Positions 7,517 to 16,042 of a stretch of DNA of 64,000 bases are shown one piece after another; within the stretch, counting starts at the first letter, position 1, and every line of letters starts with the position of its first letter. Source of the DNA: Shewanella algae (lineage in GTDB: Bacteria > Pseudomonadota > Gammaproteobacteria > Enterobacterales > Shewanellaceae). The translations under genes were made by a program, and so were the position numbers. The notes below the pieces were generated by a model that was given only the letters and a program-made list of their open reading frames with translations, had not been told where the DNA came from and made no database searches. Location of the stretch: contig NZ_CP068230.1 of assembly GCF_009183365.2 (NCBI RefSeq), positions 3,067,001 to 3,131,000 of the forward strand. Reading direction: 5' to 3'.

Positions 7517-10339
7517 TTACTTCAGTTTTAATGCGCTAGTGATCAGTGATTCCTGCTGATGCGTATGCAACTCAGGGTAGCCACAGGCCGGCGCTGCAGA
7601 GGCGTCACGGCCAGCGTAGCTGAGCTGGGCACCTTTGGGAATGGCTGCCCAGAAGTGATGCTGGCTGCAATACCAGGCACCTTGGTTCTGAGGCTCTTCC
7701 TGACACCAAACAAAGTCGGTCACATGCTGATAGTCTTTCAGTGCTGTTGCCATCTCTTCGTGTGGGAAGGGATACAACTGCTCGACCCGCACCAAAGCGA
7801 CGTTATCGATATTCTCTTTGCGGCGACGTTCCAGCAGCTCGTAGTAAACCTTACCGCTACAGAACACCACGCGATCGACCTTGGCGGCATCCAATGTATC
7901 GATTTCACCGATAACGTTCTGGAATTGACCATTGGCCAGCTCATCCATGGAAGACACTGCCAGCGGATGACGCAGCAGCGACTTGGGAGACATTACCACC
8001 AGCGGACGACGCATTGGACGCACCACCTGACGACGCAGCATGTGGTAAACCTGAGCCGGAGTCGAAGGCACACACACCTGCATATTGTGGTTGGCACACA
8101 GCTGCAGGAAGCGCTCCAGACGAGCACTGGAGTGCTCCGGACCCTGACCTTCATAGCCGTGAGGCAGTAACATGGTCAAACCGCACAGACGGCCCCACTT
8201 CTGCTCACCGGATGACAGGAACTGGTCAATAACCACCTGGGCACAGTTGGCAAAGTCACCGAACTGGGCTTCCCAGATAGTCAGGCCGCCTGGCTCAGCA
8301 GTGGCATAACCGTACTCGAACGCCAGCACTGAGGCTTCAGACAACACAGAGTCAGTGATGTCGATAGGGCCCTGCTCTTCGGCCACATGGCGCAGCGGCA
8401 GGTAAGTAGTGGCATCGTTCTGGTTGTGCAGCACGGCGTGGCGATGGAAGAAGGTACCACGACCCGAGTCCTGACCCGTGATCCTGACTCTTTGCTTGTC
8501 TTCGAGGATGCTGGCATAGGCCAGAGTCTCGGCAAAGCCCCAGTCCATCAGCTTCTCGCCTTTGGCCATAGCGACGCGGTCGTTATATATCTTGGCCACG
8601 CGGGAGTGCAGCTTATGGCTCTCCGGCACATAACTTATCTTGTCGGCCAGATTCTGCAGACGTTCGCGGGTCATACCGGATTCAAAAGACTCATCCCACT
8701 CGCGGTTGAGATAAGGAGTCCAGTCCACAGTGTGCAGCGTCATTGGACGCCACTCTTTGACCACACAATCCCCTTGATCCAGCGCGTCACGATAGCTGTT
8801 GATCATGGCGGTGACATCGTCGGCCGCAATGCTGTTTTCGGCAATCAACTTGTCGGCGTAGATCTTACGTGGCGTTGGGTGCTTCTTGATCTTGGCGTAC
8901 ATCAGTGGCTGAGTCGCGCTTGGCTCATCGGCCTCGTTGTGACCATGGCGGCGGTAGCACACCAGGTCGATAACGACGTCACGCTTAAAGGTGTTGCGAT
9001 AATCCACCGCCAGCTGAGATACGAAAGCCACAGCTTCTGGATCGTCAGAGTTGACGTGGAAAATCGGCGCCTGCACCATCTTGGCGATATCGGTACAGTA
9101 TTCGGTTGAGCGCACATCCTGGTGGTTGGAGGTGGTAAAGCCCACCTGGTTGTTCACCACAATGCGGATAGAGCCGCCGACTTTAAAGCCACGGGTCTGA
9201 GACATATTGAATGTCTCCTGCACTATGCCCTGTCCGGCAATGGCCGAGTCACCATGGATGGTGATAGGCATGACCTGCAGGCCATCTTCGCTGCCGCGGC
9301 GATCCAGTCTGGCGCGTACCGAACCCATTACTACCGGGTTAACGATTTCCAGGTGTGAAGGGTTAAACGCCAAAGCCAGGTGGACATTGCCACCGGGCGT
9401 TTCAAAATCGGAAGAGAAGCCCTGATGGTACTTAACGTCCCCTGAACCCAGCGTCTCATGATGCTTGCCGGCAAACTCGTCAAAGAGTTCGGCAGGACGC
9501 TTGCCCAGAATGTTAACCAGAACGTTAAGACGGCCACGGTGAGCCATACCCACGACTATCTCTTTGGTACCCGCTTCACCGGCGCGATAGATAATTTCGC
9601 GCATCATAGGCACCAGCGAGTCGCCCCCTTCTAGGGAGAAGCGCTTGGCACCGGGGAATTTGGCACCCAAATATTTTTCCATGCCTTCGGCGGCATTCAA
9701 TCCTTCAAGGATCCGGGTCTTGACGGCCTTATCATAGCTGCCCTTACCCAGTGAAGGTTCGAGACGTTGCTGGATCCAACGTTTCTCCTCGGTGTCGGTG
9801 ATATGCATATATTCGGCGCCGATAGAGCCGCAGTAAGTCGCCTTGAGCGCCTTCACCAGCTCACCCAGTTTCAGGGTATCACCGCCATAAGCAAAAGAAC
9901 CTGTGTTGAACTCCCGCTCCATATCCTCGCCGCTCAGGCCGTGGAAAGCCGGATCCAATTCAGCAACTGTGTCGCGCTTCCACAGCTCCAGTGGGTCCAG
10001 ATTGGCATTCTGGTGGCCACGGAAACGGTAGGCGTTGATCAATTGCAGAACTTTTACCTGCTTGGCGTCCACATCAGGATCGGACACACGGCTGGTACCT
10101 TTGCTGCGGCCTTCCTGTGCAAGAGAACGAAAATAGTCACGGATCTTGGAGTGAGAAGCTTCGGGTACATCAGCAGAGGCACCGTTCACGGGAGGGAGTT
10201 GCTCAAACACCGCACGCCAGTCATCAGATACCGAGGTGGGGTCTTCTTGGTAGGCTTCATACATCTCTTCAACGTAGGTCGAGTTCGCCCCACTCAAGTG
10301 AGATGATTCGAGCCAGGCTTTCATGCTGCCTTGGTGCAT
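7517..10339 (-). CDS. sucA: 2-Oxoglutarate dehydrogenase E1 (thiamine diphosphate-dependent)
   Basis: A 940-residue E1 component that decarboxylates 2-oxoglutarate and reductively succinylates the lipoyl group of SucB. The N-terminus carries the E2-binding stretch SSHLSGANSTYVEEMYEAYQ. The middle has GMAHRGRLNVL and GDSAIAGQGIV-x-ETFNMS followed by NNQVGFTT, the thiamine diphosphate and substrate region. The C-terminal third is the pyrimidine-binding transketolase-like part. Length matches E. coli SucA closely. It follows sdhB after 194 bp that contain a terminator-like hairpin, and AAGGATAAG precedes the ATG. Confidence 0.98.
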   Translation of the reverse strand: MHQGSMKAWLESSHLSGANSTYVEEMYEAYQEDPTSVSDDWRAVFEQLPPVNGASADVPEASHSKIRDYFRSLAQEGRSKGTSRVSDPDVDAKQVKVLQLINAYRFRGHQNANLDPLELWKRDTVAELDPAFHGLSGEDMEREFNTGSFAYGGDTLKLGELVKALKATYCGSIGAEYMHITDTEEKRWIQQRLEPSLGKGSYDKAVKTRILEGLNAAEGMEKYLGAKFPGAKRFSLEGGDSLVPMMREIIYRAGEAGTKEIVVGMAHRGRLNVLVNILGKRPAELFDEFAGKHHETLGSGDVKYHQGFSSDFETPGGNVHLALAFNPSHLEIVNPVVMGSVRARLDRRGSEDGLQVMPITIHGDSAIAGQGIVQETFNMSQTRGFKVGGSIRIVVNNQVGFTTSNHQDVRSTEYCTDIAKMVQAPIFHVNSDDPEAVAFVSQLAVDYRNTFKRDVVIDLVCYRRHGHNEADEPSATQPLMYAKIKKHPTPRKIYADKLIAENSIAADDVTAMINSYRDALDQGDCVVKEWRPMTLHTVDWTPYLNREWDESFESGMTRERLQNLADKISYVPESHKLHSRVAKIYNDRVAMAKGEKLMDWGFAETLAYASILEDKQRVRITGQDSGRGTFFHRHAVLHNQNDATTYLPLRHVAEEQGPIDITDSVLSEASVLAFEYGYATAEPGGLTIWEAQFGDFANCAQVVIDQFLSSGEQKWGRLCGLTMLLPHGYEGQGPEHSSARLERFLQLCANHNMQVCVPSTPAQVYHMLRRQVVRPMRRPLVVMSPKSLLRHPLAVSSMDELANGQFQNVIGEIDTLDAAKVDRVVFCSGKVYYELLERRRKENIDNVALVRVEQLYPFPHEEMATALKDYQHVTDFVWCQEEPQNQGAWYCSQHHFWAAIPKGAQLSYAGRDASAAPACGYPELHTHQQESLITSALKLK

Positions 10340-10454
10340 TTCTTATCCTTTCAAACTTGATACACGTGCTTAGCCATATTTTCCCTGCCTTGGCAGGGTC
10401 TCAGCCGCCCCTGGGACATCCGGATGTTACGGCCTTTTGTAGTCCTTTACACAC

Positions 10455-10487
10455 AAAAGAGCCACTTCCTGCCCAGAGAAAGTGACT
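10455..10487 (-). terminator. Possible attenuating terminator between sdhB and sucA
   Basis: On the minus strand AGTCACTT and AAGTGGCT pair across a 12-nt loop (one G-T), followed by CTTTTGTG. The T-run is short, so read-through into sucA is likely. It could lower suc relative to sdh expression. Confidence 0.4.
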
Positions 10488-10533
10488 CCCTACGAGCCTA
10501 TGTAGTTATTGGATTAAGCTCGTCGTCTTGCAT

Positions 10534-11241
10534 TTATACAGCCCGCTTCAGCAACATGGACTTGATGTGTCCGATGGCCTTGGTTGGGTTCAAGCCTTTC
10601 GGACAAACATCCACGCAGTTCATGATGCCGTGGCAACGGAAGACGCTGTATGCATCATCCAGCTCGCTCAGACGCTCCTCGGTCGCAGTATCACGGCTGT
10701 CTATCAGGAAGCGATAGGCATGCAGCAGACCACTGGGGCCAACAAATTTGTCCGGGTTCCACCAGAATGATGGGCAAGCCGTAGAACAACAGGCACACAT
10801 GATACATTCATACAGGCCATCCAGGTGAGCACGCTCCTCCGGTGACTGCAGATGTTCACGGGCCGGCTTCTTCTCATCATTGATGAGGTACGGCTTGATC
10901 TTCTCGTATTGCTTGTAAAACTGACTCAGGTCAACCACCAGGTCACGCACCACAGGCATACCGGGCAGAGGACGGATTTCAATCTTCTTGCCTTTGAAGG
11001 TAGACACAGGCGTGATACAGGCCAGACCGTTTTTGCCATTCATGTTCATGCCGTCGGAGCCACAAACCCCTTCACGACAAGAGCGGCGGAAAGATAGGCT
11101 TGGGTCCTGCTCTTTAAGCTTGAGCAAGGCATCCAGCACCATCATATCTGAACCTTCAGCCACTTCCAGGCTGTAATCCTGCATGTAGGGCTTAGTATCT
11201 ACATCAGGATTGTAGCGATAAACTGCAATATCCAATTTCAT
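10534..11241 (-). CDS. sdhB: Succinate dehydrogenase iron-sulfur subunit
   Basis: A 235-residue subunit that carries electrons from the flavin to quinone through three clusters. The 2Fe-2S motif is SCREGVCGSDGMNMNGKNGLAC (Cys55, Cys60, Cys75, with Asp63 as in E. coli). Cys146, Cys149 and Cys152 (CIMCACC) bind one cluster with Cys213. Cys156, Cys203 and Cys209 belong to the 3Fe-4S site. The order sdhC-D-A-B and tight spacing (12 bp after sdhA) are those of a standard operon. All ligands are present. Confidence 0.98.
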   Translation of the reverse strand: MKLDIAVYRYNPDVDTKPYMQDYSLEVAEGSDMMVLDALLKLKEQDPSLSFRRSCREGVCGSDGMNMNGKNGLACITPVSTFKGKKIEIRPLPGMPVVRDLVVDLSQFYKQYEKIKPYLINDEKKPAREHLQSPEERAHLDGLYECIMCACCSTACPSFWWNPDKFVGPSGLLHAYRFLIDSRDTATEERLSELDDAYSVFRCHGIMNCVDVCPKGLNPTKAIGHIKSMLLKRAV

Positions 11242-11253
11242 CTTCGCAACTCC

Positions 11254-13020
11254 TTAGTAGGTACGCTTCTTAGGCGGGAAGGCTTCACGTGTCTTGGGCG
11301 CCATGTTCACTTCACGGGTGGACATGGTTTCGTTGACAGGGTCAAACAGGCTGTGGCACAGCCAGTTGGCGTCATCACGCTCAGGGAAGTCTTCACGGCT
11401 GTGAGCACCACGGCTCTCGGTACGGAAGTTGGCTGCGTAAGCAGAAGCGATTGCTGTCGCCATCAGGTTATCCAGTTCCAGACACTCGATACGCTGAGTG
11501 TTGAACTCTTTGGAATTGTCAGACAGCTTGGCATTGGCCAGACGCTCACGAATTTTCTGCAATTCTTTCAGGCCTTCGGCCATGGCATCACCGCTACGGA
11601 ACACCGAGAAGTTCAGCTGCATGCACATCTGCAGATCTTTACGGATAACCGCTGGATCTTCACCGTCTTTATTGCTTTCCCAACGATTCAGGCGCTCGAG
11701 AGACTTCTGTATGTCGGCTTCGGTCGCAGCCTTGGGATCTGCCGTTTCATCCAGCGCTTTACCCAGATGCTGACCGGCCGCACGACCGAACACCACCAAG
11801 TCGAGCAGTGAGTTACCACCCAGACGGTTGGCACCGTGAACCGATACGCAGGCGATTTCGCCCACGGCGAACAGGCCCGTGATATCTTCTTCAGTACCAT
11901 CGGCGTTCTTATGGATCACCTGACCGGATACCTTGGTTGGCAGACCACCCATCATATAGTGACAGGTCGGGATAACCGGAATTGGGCCATCGGCGGGATC
12001 TATGTGAGCAAAGGTACGGGACAGTTCGCATACGCCAGGCAGACGCGCTTCCAGGGTTTCTTTGCCCAGATGGTCCAGTTTCAGCTTCAGGTGTGGGCCC
12101 ATAGGACCTTCACAACCGCGGCCTTCACGAATTTCTGTCATCATGGAGCGGGCAACCACGTCGCGGGATGCCAGGTCTTTGGCGTTGGGCGCATAGCGCT
12201 CCATGAAGCGTTCGCCGTCCTTATTGAGCAGATAACCGCCCTCACCACGACAACCTTCAGTCACCAGAACACCTGCACCGGCAATCCCGGTTGGGTGGAA
12301 CTGCCACATTTCCATGTCCTGCAGCTGAACCCCGGCACGGGCAGCCATACCAACGCCATCACCTGTGTTGATGTGAGCATTGGTGGTAGAGGCAAAGATA
12401 CGACCGGCACCGCCGGTAGCCAATACAGTGGCCTTGGCTTTGAAGTAAACGATTTCACCGGTTTCAATTTCGATTGCAGTACAACCTACGATGGCACCGT
12501 CTTCGTTTTTAACCAGATCCAGGGCATACCACTCGGAAAATACCTGAGTCTTGTTCTTAACGTTCTGCTGGTACAAGCAGTGCAGCAGAGCGTGGCCGGT
12601 ACGGTCAGCTGCAGCCGCGGTACGGGCCGCCTGCTCACCACCGAAATTCTTGGATTGACCGCCGAAAGGACGCTGATAAATAGTGCCGTTTTCAAAGCGT
12701 GAGAATGGTAGACCCATCTGCTCCAGCTCGATAACCGCTTCGGGGCCGGTCTGACACATGTACTCGATGGCATCCTGGTCGCCGATGAAGTCGGAACCTT
12801 TTACCGTGTCGTACATGTGGTGTTCCCAGTTGTCCTCGTGGGCATTACCCAGAGCAACAGTGATCCCGCCCTGAGCCGAAACCGTGTGAGAACGTGTAGG
12901 AAAAACCTTGGACAGGAGCGCACAGCTCTTGCCTTCTTGGGAAATCTGCAGTGCTGCGCGCATGCCGGCACCACCGGCACCAATCACGACAGCGTCAAAC
13001 TCGCGTACTGGAATAGCCAC
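11254..13020 (-). CDS. sdhA: Succinate dehydrogenase flavoprotein subunit
   Basis: A 588-residue catalytic subunit that oxidises succinate to fumarate. The FAD-binding GAGGAGMRAALQ begins at residue 14. The histidine that covalently holds FAD is His45 in SHTVSAQGG. Downstream are HTGDGVGMA-type nucleotide contacts (NTGDGVGMAARAG) and the capping-domain active-site region with RPFGGQSKNFGGE. The start at 13020 directly abuts the sdhD stop, so translation is coupled. Length equals that of E. coli SdhA. Confidence 0.98.
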   Translation of the reverse strand: MAIPVREFDAVVIGAGGAGMRAALQISQEGKSCALLSKVFPTRSHTVSAQGGITVALGNAHEDNWEHHMYDTVKGSDFIGDQDAIEYMCQTGPEAVIELEQMGLPFSRFENGTIYQRPFGGQSKNFGGEQAARTAAAADRTGHALLHCLYQQNVKNKTQVFSEWYALDLVKNEDGAIVGCTAIEIETGEIVYFKAKATVLATGGAGRIFASTTNAHINTGDGVGMAARAGVQLQDMEMWQFHPTGIAGAGVLVTEGCRGEGGYLLNKDGERFMERYAPNAKDLASRDVVARSMMTEIREGRGCEGPMGPHLKLKLDHLGKETLEARLPGVCELSRTFAHIDPADGPIPVIPTCHYMMGGLPTKVSGQVIHKNADGTEEDITGLFAVGEIACVSVHGANRLGGNSLLDLVVFGRAAGQHLGKALDETADPKAATEADIQKSLERLNRWESNKDGEDPAVIRKDLQMCMQLNFSVFRSGDAMAEGLKELQKIRERLANAKLSDNSKEFNTQRIECLELDNLMATAIASAYAANFRTESRGAHSREDFPERDDANWLCHSLFDPVNETMSTREVNMAPKTREAFPPKKRTY

Positions 13021-13368
13021 TTAAACACCCCACACTATTACTATGCCTGACGCCAGATAAGCAAAGGCGGTCACGACAAAGACAAACTGTAAAACCCCAC
13101 GCAGTGCTACGTTTTTGACGTAGTCTGTCAGTACCTGCCAGATACCGATCCAGGCGTGGATCAGCAGCGCAATCAGCGCCAACAGAGTAAAGACCTTCAT
13201 CGGCAGTGAAGCAAACAGCCCATGCCAGACGTCGTAGGTGAGAGGTGAACTGCAAGCTGCGAATCCGACCAGGAATATAGTGTAAACGGCCAGAATAACG
13301 GCGCTTGCGCGTAATAGGATGAAGTCATGAACACCACTGCGTCCAAAACTCGCTGCATTGGTTACCAT
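13021..13368 (-). CDS. sdhD: Succinate dehydrogenase membrane anchor subunit D
   Basis: A 115-residue hydrophobic protein with three membrane helices. It anchors SdhAB and forms half of the heme b and quinone sites. His71 (heme ligand) and Asp82/Tyr83 (quinone site) sit in IHAWIGIWQVLTDYVK at the same numbers as in E. coli SdhD, whose length is also 115. It overlaps the end of sdhC by 7 bp and abuts sdhA. Confidence 0.97.
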   Translation of the reverse strand: MVTNAASFGRSGVHDFILLRASAVILAVYTIFLVGFAACSSPLTYDVWHGLFASLPMKVFTLLALIALLIHAWIGIWQVLTDYVKNVALRGVLQFVFVVTAFAYLASGIVIVWGV

Positions 13369-13757
13369 ACCCAGATCCCCGCTAATACAGAAAACACTGC
13401 GGTCAGGACAAATACTGCCTTGGCCGATGCTTTACCCGAAGGTAACTCTTCCCAACGACCGGTATCCATTACCAGGTGACGCAAGCCGCCCAGCAAGTGG
13501 TAAGCCAGTGCGGTCAGAATGCCCCACAGGATAAACTTCACCACGAAGTTGTCTAACAGAGATTGTACGCCTTGGAAACTCTCGGCCGATGCCAGCGAGG
13601 CATTCAGCAACCACAGGAGTATACCAACAGCGAACAGCATGATGACACCGGAAACCCGGTGCAGAATGGACACAATTGCAGTCGCCGGGAAGCGAATGGT
13701 CTGCAGATCTAAATGGACAGGTCTTTGCTTTTTCACGTTCTGCTCACTCAGCTCCAT
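13362..13757 (-). CDS. sdhC: Succinate dehydrogenase cytochrome b subunit C
   Basis: A 131-residue, three-helix anchor subunit. KKQRPVHLDLQTIRFPATAI and ILHRVSGV match the family. His87 in AYHLLGGLRH corresponds to the heme ligand His84 of E. coli SdhC. The ATG at 13757 gives an N-terminus three residues longer than in E. coli. A GTG at 13736 (VKKQRP) is an alternative start. Ribosome sites for both are weak. First gene of the sdhCDAB-sucABCD series, with a CRP-like palindrome about 50 bp upstream. Confidence 0.96.
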   Translation of the reverse strand: MELSEQNVKKQRPVHLDLQTIRFPATAIVSILHRVSGVIMLFAVGILLWLLNASLASAESFQGVQSLLDNFVVKFILWGILTALAYHLLGGLRHLVMDTGRWEELPSGKASAKAVFVLTAVFSVLAGIWVW

Positions 13758-14169
13758 TGAGCATTTTTTTTGTTATGTGAACCGATTTTGCTCTTACACA
13801 GTTCCGTGACTGAAGTCACAGAGAAGGGTTTCACAAAAGAAAGTTGAAACAAAAAGCTAACTTGTTGACAACACACAAAATTAGTTAATTAGTGATATGC
13901 TAACCAAGCCCGCCGTTTGCAGCTCTTGCGAGCCGGAGCAAGTATACTCGCCGTAAATGTCAAATACAAACATCACATTATCCAAATTTTGTTTTTTTGA
14001 GCTTTTTTCAGGATAAGTGCTGGTGTTATCAGGGAAATTGGTCTTACCTATACCATGGTCTAACGAATTTAAACGCTTATTTAAATTGAAATGTGATCTA
14101 GATTGGCTGTAAAGTAATGGCCGTTTGACATGCCGCACTCACATAAGAATGAAGTAAGGAGAACGGGGT
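13758..14169. promoter_or_regulatory. Divergent sdhC/gltA control region
   Basis: This 412-bp gap drives sdhC to the left and gltA to the right. It holds the CRP-like site near sdhC and, at 13884-13898, GTTAATTAGTGATAT, whose first eight bases equal the E. coli ArcA consensus GTTAATTAAATGTTA. A TGTGATCT half site lies at 14092-14099, followed by TAAAGT (14110-14115) as a possible gltA -10. AAGGAG precedes the gltA ATG. The short ORFs in this gap look spurious. Confidence 0.5.
13805..13820. promoter_or_regulatory. CRP-like binding site upstream of sdhC
   Basis: TGTGACTTCAGTCACG on the minus strand has both half sites of the TGTGA-N6-TCACA consensus with one mismatch at the last base. It lies about 45 bp upstream of a CATAAC -10-like hexamer (13772-13777), a distance fitting a class II CRP-activated promoter for sdhC. 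Confidence 0.65.
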
Positions 14170-15456
14170 ATGGCTGATTTAAAAGCCAAATTGGAATTAC
14201 CAGGGAACGACTCGATTGAACTGCCAGTGAAACAAGGAACTGCTGGTTTCGACGTAATCGACATCAGTAAACTCGGCAGTAAAGGCTACTTTACCTTTGA
14301 TCCAGGATTTCTCGCGACGGCCTCCTGTGAATCTGCAATTACCTATATCGATGGCGCACAGGGCGTATTGTTGCACCGTGGCTATCCGATAGATCAACTG
14401 GCGACAGAATCCGACTATCTGGATCTCTGTTACCTGCTGTTGTACGGCGAGCTGCCAACCAAGGCAGAGTATGAGAAGTTTGCCTACACAGTTAAAACTC
14501 ACACTATGGTGCATGAGCAGTTGGCCTTCTTCTTCAGAGGCTTCCGTCGTGACGCTCACCCAATGGCCATGCTTTGTGGCGTAACAGGCGCCCTGTCTTC
14601 TTTCTATCAGGACTCTCTGGATGTCAACGATGCCCGTCATCGTGAAATTGCAGCCTTCCGCCTGGTTTCCAAGATGCCGACCATTGCCGCCATGTGCTAC
14701 AAGTACTCCATAGGTCAGCCGTTCGTGTACCCACGCAACGATCTGAGCTATGCCGGTAACTTCCTGTCGATGATGTTCGCGGTACCTTGTGAAGAGTACA
14801 AGGTGAACCCGATAGTTGAACGTGCCATGGATCGCATCTTTATCCTGCACGCCGACCATGAACAGAACGCTTCAACCTCTACCGTGCGTCTGGCGGGCTC
14901 TTCGGGTGCCAACCCATTTGCCTGTATCGCTGCCGGTATCGCTTCGCTGTGGGGACCTGCCCATGGTGGTGCCAACGAAGCTTGTCTGCGTATGCTGGAA
15001 GAAATCGGCACTGTGGATCGCATCCCTGAGTTTATCGAACGCGCCAAAGACAAGGATGATCCTTTCCGTCTGATGGGCTTCGGTCACAGGGTTTACAAGA
15101 ACTTTGACCCACGCGCCAAAGTGATGCGTGAAACCTGTCACGAAGTGCTGGCTGAACTCAAGGTTAACGACCCTCTGCTGGATGTCGCCATGGAACTTGA
15201 GCGTATCGCACTGGAAGATGAGTACTTCATCTCCAAGAAGCTCTATCCAAACGTCGACTTCTACTCAGGTATCATCATGAAGGCGATTGGTATTCCAACC
15301 TCCATGTTTACCGTTATCTTTGCCCTGGCCCGCACCGTTGGCTGGATTGCTCACTGGAAAGAGATGCTGGATCAGCCTGGTCACAAGATCAGCCGTCCAC
15401 GTCAGCTCTACACAGGTGCCACATCCCGCGACTTCGTGGAACTGGACAAACGCTGA
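14170..15456 (+). CDS. gltA: Citrate synthase, type II
   Basis: A 428-residue citrate synthase that condenses oxaloacetate and acetyl-CoA. Active-site regions are clear: HEQNAS, GPAHGGANE (catalytic His), GFGHRVYKNFDPRAK and VDFYSGII (catalytic Asp). The N-terminal beta-rich extension before ITYIDGAQGVLLHRGY marks the hexameric, NADH-regulated type II form of Gram-negative bacteria. The start follows AAGGAG at a good distance. The gene is divergent from sdhCDAB and ends in a strong terminator 28 bp after the stop. Confidence 0.98.
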   Translation: MADLKAKLELPGNDSIELPVKQGTAGFDVIDISKLGSKGYFTFDPGFLATASCESAITYIDGAQGVLLHRGYPIDQLATESDYLDLCYLLLYGELPTKAEYEKFAYTVKTHTMVHEQLAFFFRGFRRDAHPMAMLCGVTGALSSFYQDSLDVNDARHREIAAFRLVSKMPTIAAMCYKYSIGQPFVYPRNDLSYAGNFLSMMFAVPCEEYKVNPIVERAMDRIFILHADHEQNASTSTVRLAGSSGANPFACIAAGIASLWGPAHGGANEACLRMLEEIGTVDRIPEFIERAKDKDDPFRLMGFGHRVYKNFDPRAKVMRETCHEVLAELKVNDPLLDVAMELERIALEDEYFISKKLYPNVDFYSGIIMKAIGIPTSMFTVIFALARTVGWIAHWKEMLDQPGHKISRPRQLYTGATSRDFVELDKR

Positions 15457-15484
15457 GTCTGACAACGCTAAGTCTAACTCATTG

Positions 15485-15511
15485 AAAAAAGGCGCCTTGG
15501 GCGCCTTTTTT
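15485..15511 (+). terminator. gltA terminator
   Basis: AAAAAAGGCGCC-TTG-GGCGCCTTTTTT, a perfect stem with A and T tracts that could also stop minus-strand transcription. Confidence 0.93.
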
Positions 15512-16042
15512 GTGTTCAAGCATGTCGCGTGATCAAGGGGAAACCAGCCAGGCTTCACTTTCGATAACCGGCTGCTAACTTTGTTCTGCAAATTGGCCCT
15601 CGCCTAACCCACTATCTCTTAAGCTCACTTGCTGTTGTCTCACCTCTCAAAAGCCGGTTCACCCGCTAAAGCCGCATCCAGTACAACTCTTAATGCCACT
15701 AACTCTTAATGTCACCAACCCTTAGTGCCCGCTTCATGTTACCAAGCCTCAATAGCGCCGCCTTTAGCGAATGAGTGATTCCCTCGCTTGCCGTGAACTG
15801 TATTACACCATCAGCTCAGCGCAGTGCGGTCACTTCCCTGGTCTCAGCTCAGCCGCTTGCGCAGACGCTATACTGAGCAGCATTGGTAAAAATCATCACA
15901 AAATAAACTTTTTTGCTACATCGGCATCAAACACCTCAATAAGGTAGACACTAAAATATTATTAACCTTTGTTTTAAAATGAAATTTAAAATTGGCATTG
16001 GTTTTGCTTTATCGCAACAAAGATCAAGATAAGGACTTTCAC
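15512..16042. other. Intergenic region upstream of the RND pump genes, with short tandem repeats
   Basis: There is no gene in this 531-bp gap. Three tandem 16-bp units lie at 15685-15732 (see the repeat entry), flanked by an 8-bp inverted repeat CGCTAAAG/CTTTAGCG at 15664-15671 and 15762-15769. The last 100 bp are AT-rich (AAAATATTATTAACC, TTTTAAAATG) and probably hold the promoter of the pump operon. Confidence 0.5.
15685..15732. repeat. Three tandem 16-bp repeats
   Basis: Unit 1 AACTCTTAATGCCACT, unit 2 AACTCTTAATGTCACC and unit 3 AACCCTTAGTGCCCGC follow each other without gaps. Units 1 and 2 share 14 of 16 bases; unit 3 is more diverged. Confidence 0.7.

Noticed and set aside
13881..14138. 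Minus-strand ORF of 85 residues between sdhC and gltA
   Set aside because: It spans the control region with promoter-like sites and has no recognisable protein features.
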